DNA of 38,741 bases from Granulosicoccus sp. (lineage in GTDB: Bacteria; Pseudomonadota; Gammaproteobacteria; Granulosicoccales; Granulosicoccaceae): the NCBI GenBank assembly GCA_023300375.1, contig JALZWO010000170.1, forward strand, positions 1-38,741, in the 5' to 3' direction. The translations under genes and the position numbers were made by a program. The notes below the pieces were generated by a model, which was not told where the DNA came from, searched no databases, and saw only the letters and a program-made list of their open reading frames with translations. Positions 33,423-38,741 of the stretch are shown here, one piece after another (the stretch's first letter is position 1; the number at the start of each line of letters is the position of its first letter).

Positions 33423-35696
33423 TCAGACAAATTCGACATGTTTGTTCATTGGTAATTCACGAATTCTTTGGCCGGTGAGTGCGAAAATGGCATTCGCTAA
33501 AGCAGGGATTGATGGTGGTGTACCGGGTTCGCCAACACCTGTTATCTGGGGGTTATTTTCTAGTATGGTCACCTCTATCTCAGGAACTTGATGTATTCGC
33601 ATCGCGGGATAATCATGATAATTGGACTGTACGACTTTTCCATCGGCAAAGGTAATCTCGCCTGTCATCGCCGAGCTTAGTCCATAGATGATGCCCGACT
33701 GAATTTGTGCCTCTATATTGCGAGGGTCTATGGCTACGCCTACATCTACAGCACAGTATATTTTGTCAATTTTTATACCTTGCTTGGTCATGCTGACATC
33801 AATAATCTGTGCAGTATGTGCACCAAATGACAAAGTGTAAGCAAAGCCGCGGCCTCGATCGTTGTCAGTGCCGTTAATGCCTTCACGACCATTCCACTGA
33901 GCCATTTGCGCGACCTTTTCAACGACCTTATTGCCTGGGGGCGCCAAGTCGCCAAACATTTCCAGACGCATGGCAATAGGATCAATGTTTTTGCTGGCCG
34001 CCAGTTCGTCCATAAAACTTTCGTGCAAAAAGCCATTAAAAGAGGCGCCTACGGAACGCCAAAACCCCACGGGGATATCCAGCTTAGGTGCGAACGTTTG
34101 TATGCGCATATGATCGATGTCATCTGGTTGCCCAGCGGTTCCCTCAGCGATCAGTTTATCCGGACCAATGGCAGGAATCGGACCTCGCTTAGACATCGAT
34201 AGCATGATTGAGGGGCTTGCAATTTGAACATCTATAGCTGCAGGTTTTTTCTCACCCATCACGCCCTTGAAGCGAGCTATCGCAGCAGGACGATAAAAAT
34301 CATGCTGTATGTCTTCTTCACGTGACCACGTGACTTTGACAGGTCTGCCATCTGTTTGAGCGGCAATATTGTAAGCAGCCAGCGTAAAGTCTGATTCAGC
34401 TCGACGCCCAAAGCCACCGCCCAGGAAAGTGGTGTGAATATGTACATCACTGGCCTTGTAGTCTCCTATTTTCATAATGGCATCTCGGATTACGACCGGT
34501 GCCTGATTACCAGCCCATATGTCCACTCGTCCATCTTTGACCTGAGCGACCGCTGTCATCGGTTCCATGGTGGAGTGAGCCAGATGAGGCACACGGTATT
34601 CTGCTTCAATAAAGTCGCCTACGTCAGCGAAGTAAAGATCAATATCACCCTTTACATCAAACTTACCATTGGGTTCTGAGTTAAAACTGGCTTCGTAGGC
34701 CTTCATAATTCCTGCCTGCTCTGCAGGGTAGGAGGCGGTCTCCCATTCAACGCTGATGGCATTGGCTGCCTTGAAGGCGCGCCATGTATTGTTGGCGATA
34801 ACCGCGAAGCCTTCGTTCTTAAGCGTAATTATTTTCTCGACTCCTGGCATGGCAGCAGCTTTGCTGGTGTCTGAAGACTTGATGCCAGCGCCAAACCTAG
34901 GACTCATTTTTATAGTCGCATGCAGCATGCCTTCTAGCTTTACATCGATAGCGAATTCGGCTGTACCATCCACCTTGGCGGGTATGTCGACGCGTGGCAC
35001 TGATTTTCCAATGTAGCGCCAACGCGAGGGATCACGCAGTGGTGGGTGAGATGGGGCATCAATCTCTGCAGCTTTTACCGCCAGCGCTGTGTAAGCAAGC
35101 TTTTCGTTATTGACGGGGTTGATAACAAATCCGTCCTCCGTTGTCAGGCTGTCTGGATCAACGCTCCACTCAATAGCCGCAGCTTGTATGAGCACAAGCC
35201 TTGCACTTGCGCCTGCACTGCGCATTTTGACAAAACCATCAGGTGTTGACATCGATCCACCGGTCATCTGAATGCCAAGAAATTTGGCTGGGATGTGGGT
35301 GAGCCTGCGCTTGAACTGAGTGCTGGTACTGTAATCGTATTGATGACCAACCATGGCCTCTATCATGATGCTCATGTAGTAGCTATTGCTTGCAGGACCG
35401 TGTTCTGTCTTAATTGTCCTCCAATCAAGGTCCAACTCCTCAGCAACCATCATTGCCAACGTGCTATGGACGCCTTGGCCCATTTCGGCTCGTGGTGTTA
35501 TCACCGTAACGCCATCCTTATCGATCTTTATGTACGGGTTCGGGCTAGCGAAATCTGGATCAATGGCATCATCGCCGTCTAATAAGGGATTAGGCACCGG
35601 TTGCTTGTATTTATAGGTACCAAACAACGCGCCACCTACAACAGCTGTTGAGGTGACAAAAAATGTTCTGCGCGTAATGGTTCCCAGCTTGCTCAC
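33423..35696 (-). CDS. Molybdopterin-binding aldehyde/xanthine-dehydrogenase-type subunit, IorB-like
   Basis: This 757-residue large subunit is of the isoquinoline 1-oxidoreductase beta type. The N-terminus has a twin-arginine signal ([20 protein letters not shown]), so the folded enzyme is probably exported by Tat. Molybdenum-cofactor features include [12 protein letters not shown] (about 425-435), the [12 protein letters not shown] segment near residue 70 and a C-terminal [20 protein letters not shown] motif containing the conserved catalytic-region Gly-Glu. It starts with GTG overlapping the TGA of the small-subunit gene, so the two are coupled. The enzyme would hydroxylate an N-heterocycle or aldehyde using water. 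The substrate is unknown; no cytochrome c partner or maturation gene is present here. Confidence 0.92.
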   Translation of the reverse strand: MSKLGTITRRTFFVTSTAVVGGALFGTYKYKQPVPNPLLDGDDAIDPDFASPNPYIKIDKDGVTVITPRAEMGQGVHSTLAMMVAEELDLDWRTIKTEHGPASNSYYMSIMIEAMVGHQYDYSTSTQFKRRLTHIPAKFLGIQMTGGSMSTPDGFVKMRSAGASARLVLIQAAAIEWSVDPDSLTTEDGFVINPVNNEKLAYTALAVKAAEIDAPSHPPLRDPSRWRYIGKSVPRVDIPAKVDGTAEFAIDVKLEGMLHATIKMSPRFGAGIKSSDTSKAAAMPGVEKIITLKNEGFAVIANNTWRAFKAANAISVEWETASYPAEQAGIMKAYEASFNSEPNGKFDVKGDIDLYFADVGDFIEAEYRVPHLAHSTMEPMTAVAQVKDGRVDIWAGNQAPVVIRDAIMKIGDYKASDVHIHTTFLGGGFGRRAESDFTLAAYNIAAQTDGRPVKVTWSREEDIQHDFYRPAAIARFKGVMGEKKPAAIDVQIASPSIMLSMSKRGPIPAIGPDKLIAEGTAGQPDDIDHMRIQTFAPKLDIPVGFWRSVGASFNGFLHESFMDELAASKNIDPIAMRLEMFGDLAPPGNKVVEKVAQMAQWNGREGINGTDNDRGRGFAYTLSFGAHTAQIIDVSMTKQGIKIDKIYCAVDVGVAIDPRNIEAQIQSGIIYGLSSAMTGEITFADGKVVQSNYHDYPAMRIHQVPEIEVTILENNPQITGVGEPGTPPSIPALANAIFALTGQRIRELPMNKHVEFV

Positions 35697-36157
35697 GCCC
35701 CAGTCTCCTTCATTGCTTTTGCGGCCGCATGAATAGATGCACGTATTCGGGGGTAAGAGCCACAGCGACAGATGTTACCTTTCATGGCGCGGTCGATATC
35801 ATCGTCGGTAGGGCTTGGGTTATTGCTGAGTAACGCCGTGGCTGACATGATCTGGCCAGATTGACAGTAACCGCATTGTGGTGTTTGATTATCTATCCAA
35901 GCTTCTTGCACCTTGCTTAACACTCCAGGAGAGCCCAGGCCCTCTATCGTGGTGACCTTTCCCTTTACTTGTCCAACGGGGTAGGAGCAGGAGCGAACGG
36001 GTTGACCGTCAATATGCACGGTGCAAGCACCACATTGTGCAATACCACAGCCGAATTTTGTGCCAGTGAGACCAATTTCATCACGTAAGACCCACAGCAG
36101 TGGCATCTCAGTCTCTACATTGATCTCGTGATCGTCGCCATTGATATTGAGATTCAT
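35693..36157 (-). CDS. (2Fe-2S)-binding subunit of molybdenum hydroxylase, IorA-like
   Basis: The 154-residue length is normal for the family. The N-terminal plant-ferredoxin-type cluster is bound by C37, C42, C45 and C57 ([11 protein letters not shown] and RSC), and the C-terminal helical cluster by C95, C98, C130 and C132 (QCGYCQSGQ and NICRCG). All eight cysteines are present. It passes electrons from the molybdenum centre of the IorB-like partner. It has no signal of its own and would travel with the Tat-exported large subunit. ATG 36157 has AGG six bases upstream. The 177-base gap before 36335 contains no gene I can support but should carry the promoter of this pair. Confidence 0.94.
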   Translation of the reverse strand: MNLNINGDDHEINVETEMPLLWVLRDEIGLTGTKFGCGIAQCGACTVHIDGQPVRSCSYPVGQVKGKVTTIEGLGSPGVLSKVQEAWIDNQTPQCGYCQSGQIMSATALLSNNPSPTDDDIDRAMKGNICRCGSYPRIRASIHAAAKAMKETGA

Positions 36158-36334
36158 ATAACCTAGCCTCTTGAATTTAATCTGATAGATGAGGTAGGCC
36201 TCTCCATGAAGTGTTTTTCAAGAATTAAGTGGGGAGGCATTACCGCGCCATAGCTAATGTGGTTTAGCTATTCATGTCGCTTAATAAATTAGTATACCGC
36301 TACATTTCCTAAAACAGATCAACCACCGACTAGT

Positions 36335-36643
36335 GTGTTGCTAATCCATTGGCTATCGAAAACGGGTAAATCGTTAGAGAGCGGGATACAGGTATTTATA
36401 GCGTCTGGTGTCCAAGCTGATTCTTTTGGACGCTTTGGCACCTGTTTGTATGATATTCATGGCCAGTTTGTAGCCACCAGCTGCGATGGAGTTCAACTCA
36501 ACATCACTAGAAATCTTTCGCCCGGTATTATTGATGTCAAGTTGGCCATGGCCAGGTACGCACCTGCGGGCAATGGCGTGCTCAGTATCTCAGAGGCCTA
36601 TCAAACAGCGATAGTGCTGTGGTTTGGCAATAGTATGAGATGA
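36335..36643 (+). CDS. Doubtful small ORF, possibly a gene remnant
   Basis: A 102-codon open frame from GTG, with no ribosome site that I can see. The middle part, TCLYDIHGQFVATSCDGVQLN, loosely recalls the end of acyl-CoA thioesterases (Tyr/Phe-Asp, Gly, Val-Ala-Ser/Thr, Gly), but the rest does not follow that family. It may be a decayed fragment or a chance frame. It lies between two minus-strand genes. Confidence 0.22.
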   Translation: MLLIHWLSKTGKSLESGIQVFIASGVQADSFGRFGTCLYDIHGQFVATSCDGVQLNITRNLSPGIIDVKLAMARYAPAGNGVLSISEAYQTAIVLWFGNSMR

Positions 36644-36667
36644 GACAGAAAATGTTAATCAGATATT

Positions 36668-36698
36668 AAAAGAGCGCAGAGGTGATATTCCTCTGCGC
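36668..36698 (-). terminator. Rho-independent terminator of the carbohydrate-active gene
   Basis: GCGCAGAGG (36674-36682) and CCTCTGCGC (36690-36698) form a perfect 9-bp GC-rich stem with a 7-base loop. Read on the minus strand it is followed by TCTTTT. It lies about 170 bases after the stop at 36871, so it probably ends that transcript. The plus-strand side has a weaker ATTCTTT tail. Confidence 0.75.
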
Positions 36699-36870
36699 CA
36701 TTCTTTACATAACGGTGGTCTTGACACCAGCCGTTTGGCATTCTCAACAATTAACACCCCGAATGCTAAGAATATGTTCACTTGTGTAGCAAAGTATACA
36801 AACTTAGCGATATGACAATCGATCTTTTATCGCAGTGTTACATCGGTAAGAATGTACTAACAGCGAGCAA

Positions 36871-38741
36871 CTAGTTGCCCCGAACTTCAACTTCAGACAG
36901 TGATAAAGGTTCATTCAAATTTTGAGTAATTCTGACAAAGCGGCCTGTTACGCCACCTGCATTTAACGTGGTACTCGGATTTGGAGCAGATGTTACATTT
37001 CTAGACCAAACAGCCGATCCGTTGGCCGAATTTGAAATTGACACGGTGAAATTGCCTAAACGAGAAATGCAGCAATTGTCTGTTCGATTGAAAATTCTGA
37101 TGTCGTTAATGGTGGCATTTCTACCCAAATCAACAGACCACCAATCACCAACCGCACCGGATGTATGAGTCACTGAACGATTAGTAAATATTCCGTTCCT
37201 GTCACCGTCCACAGCTCTGCTTGAGGAACCACTATTGGTGGTGGAAGATTGGCTGGTTTGTGCGCCTCGAGCCAAATTACTAGTTATGTTAGAACTAGCG
37301 CTGCCACTTCCTGTAATGTTGAGGGTGGGCGGTTGATCTGTTTGAAGGCTACCGAAACTATGGCTAGATGCGTTCGGGGTTGCTACATCGAACGCAATAG
37401 CGATTTCCGAACCCAAATTGTCGTTCACGTAGTCTGTGATATTCCAGTCATAGAAGCTTTCATCGTCTTGTATGTACGTGGTTGTAATGGGTGCACCAAG
37501 AGAAGGTGCATTATCATCAGTTATGCCGCCCTCGCTCCAGTTGCTTGATGTTCTATAGGCCGTTACTGGCCCTGTGCTTGAACTTCTTGCATACAACCTT
37601 ACTGACGCATGTTGCACACTGGAGACGTTTGAAAGGTCGAACCTGATATAAGCGGTTCGGTTTTCCTCTGAACTGTTGCTTGATGAAGTTCTCAGATTGC
37701 TCAAAGATCCAAAATTTCGTGTGGAGCCTTGTCTCGTGTGAGCATCTCCGACAGCCACCAAGCTTAGATTTGTGGTGGGTGTTTCGTATAATCGTGCAAT
37801 GCCTAAACCGCCTTCGCCGTTACCGGAATATACCAAGTAGAGCTGGCCATCGTTATCTTCGAATACATCTGGATCTCTTAGTTGATTGACATTTACTGCG
37901 TCACTCGTTTCAGAGTTTGCTAACGTTCGTTGGCCACCTTCCCAACCGGGGTTAGGCGTTAATATGTCTATTGGTGGGTACGAGGGATCCCAGTTTCTCC
38001 AGCTTGCCGCGGCCATATCAATAGTAGATAGCCGTATGCGCTCTTGGAATTCGCCGCGTCGTGAGTAGAATACGTACAGGTCGTCGCCTTCGGTATGCAC
38101 TCCGGTATGACGCACACGCAATTCTGAGCGTGGTACTTGAATATCATCTCCAAATGCATTGTTCGAATTTATATCCCATAGAGCGTCAGTGAGATCGTGT
38201 TGAGATGGTATTGCCCACGGGGTGTTAGCGTTTAGAGCTCTGTTTAAGTTTCCTCCATTACCAAAGGAGTAGAGTTCTCCATCGTAGGGAAAAACACGGA
38301 AATATGAATTGCCCAAATGGACAGGCTCAATGTTGTCGTTGAAATTCAAACCGTTTTGAGAGGTAGAAGCCCAAGTTACTTGGCGGTTTTGCCTTTGACC
38401 ATCGACAAAAAATGAAGAACCGCTATGGAAGTAGAGGATGATACGTTGGTTTTCGTTGTCGACAATAACATCGGGAGAGGCAAGGTGATTCTCTTCAATC
38501 CTGGTATTGTTAAGCAAAATAATGTCAGAGTTATTGTTGTCTAAGACGCCTCTATTACCCGGCGACGTAAAATTGTTATACAGAGTGTAGGGGCCTTCGA
38601 TATTGGCAGCCCAAGCCATGCGAATGTAGTCGCCAACGTGACTCCCAAAGTAAAGGTAGTACCTTGCACTTGCATTGGCTCGCTGAGATGTTGGTATCCA
38701 GCTTGGTATGCGGATAAGTGAGGGGCCATTGATGCTCTGAC
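36871..38741 (-). CDS. Beta-propeller / DNRLRE / discoidin carbohydrate-active protein, 5' partial
   Basis: The minus-strand frame stays open to the right edge; the ATG at 38619 is internal, because the 40 codons before it (GPSLIRIPSW, YYLYFGSHVGDYIRMAW) fit the start of a GH43/GH117-like five-bladed propeller. That domain runs to about 37790 and contains RDPDVFEDNDGQLYLVYSG. A DNRLRE (CBM96-like) domain follows (about 37760-37330, from AVGDAHTRQGSTRNFGS), then a Ser-rich linker and an F5/8 type C (discoidin, CBM32/47-like) domain (about 37280-36875; NLARGAQTSQSST, DWWSVDLG, GRFVRIT, LSLSEVEVRG). The visible part is 622 residues without its N-terminus, where an export signal would be expected. 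It probably binds or hydrolyses marine polysaccharide; the catalytic residues and substrate cannot be assigned. Confidence 0.85.
   Translation of the reverse strand, partial: QSINGPSLIRIPSWIPTSQRANASARYYLYFGSHVGDYIRMAWAANIEGPYTLYNNFTSPGNRGVLDNNNSDIILLNNTRIEENHLASPDVIVDNENQRIILYFHSGSSFFVDGQRQNRQVTWASTSQNGLNFNDNIEPVHLGNSYFRVFPYDGELYSFGNGGNLNRALNANTPWAIPSQHDLTDALWDINSNNAFGDDIQVPRSELRVRHTGVHTEGDDLYVFYSRRGEFQERIRLSTIDMAAASWRNWDPSYPPIDILTPNPGWEGGQRTLANSETSDAVNVNQLRDPDVFEDNDGQLYLVYSGNGEGGLGIARLYETPTTNLSLVAVGDAHTRQGSTRNFGSLSNLRTSSSNSSEENRTAYIRFDLSNVSSVQHASVRLYARSSSTGPVTAYRTSSNWSEGGITDDNAPSLGAPITTTYIQDDESFYDWNITDYVNDNLGSEIAIAFDVATPNASSHSFGSLQTDQPPTLNITGSGSASSNITSNLARGAQTSQSSTTNSGSSSRAVDGDRNGIFTNRSVTHTSGAVGDWWSVDLGRNATINDIRIFNRTDNCCISRLGNFTVSISNSANGSAVWSRNVTSAPNPSTTLNAGGVTGRFVRITQNLNEPLSLSEVEVRGN

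Overview
The window reads as a chromosomal segment of a free-living, probably marine, heterotrophic gammaproteobacterium. The basis is gene content: a RluF-type pseudouridine synthase, a VF530-type protein, cobalamin genes, several c-di-GMP proteins, an isoquinoline-oxidoreductase-like pair, a carbohydrate-active protein, and a giant LEPR-XLL/cadherin-type surface protein. Base composition is roughly balanced and I cannot name a genus. I found no rRNA, tRNA, CRISPR array, phage genes or transposase.

Left edge (1-2218). A lipoprotein gene runs off the left edge on the minus strand; its coding sequence ends in a perfect hexanucleotide array encoding Ser-Asp repeats. A near-perfect palindrome lies in the gap before a small membrane protein. 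A 2-oxoglutarate/Fe(II) oxygenase of the isopenicillin N synthase family follows.

Centre (2348-21551), the most striking part. Six plus-strand genes lie almost without gaps, four of the junctions being start/stop overlaps or very short spacers. In order they encode: a membrane adaptor with a GAF domain fused to an HlyD-like arm; a PqqD-like + M50 zinc protease + HlyD-like fusion; a shortened SecA-like ATPase; a periplasmic HlyD-type adaptor; a 3414-residue protein with LEPR-XLL motif, DUF4347, beta-helix, duplicated LamG/C-type-lectin modules, cadherin-like repeats and a C-terminal membrane segment; and a tandem-GGDEF protein. I interpret this as a dedicated export, maturation and control cassette for one giant surface protein that lacks a normal signal peptide. 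No ABC transporter or outer-membrane channel is encoded here.

Middle right (21662-27234). An orphan membrane histidine kinase, rluF and a VanZ-like protein lie on the minus strand. A cobU-cobO pair lies on the plus strand, convergent with a VF530/DUF2132 gene that has a long low-complexity tail.

32162-27661, minus strand. A compact four-gene operon encodes a cupredoxin-like periplasmic protein, a sensor GGDEF/EAL protein (EAL intact, GGDEF degenerate), a DUF3034 protein and a truncated haemoglobin carrying a lipoprotein signal. This looks like a copper/haem/gas-sensing envelope unit tied to c-di-GMP turnover.

Right side (32587-38741). A universal-stress-protein gene broken by two frameshifts is followed by the remnant of a sodium:alanine-type symporter. 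Next comes an iorA/iorB-like molybdenum hydroxylase pair (minus strand), one doubtful small ORF, a strong hairpin terminator, and a beta-propeller + DNRLRE + discoidin carbohydrate-active protein whose 5' end lies beyond the window.
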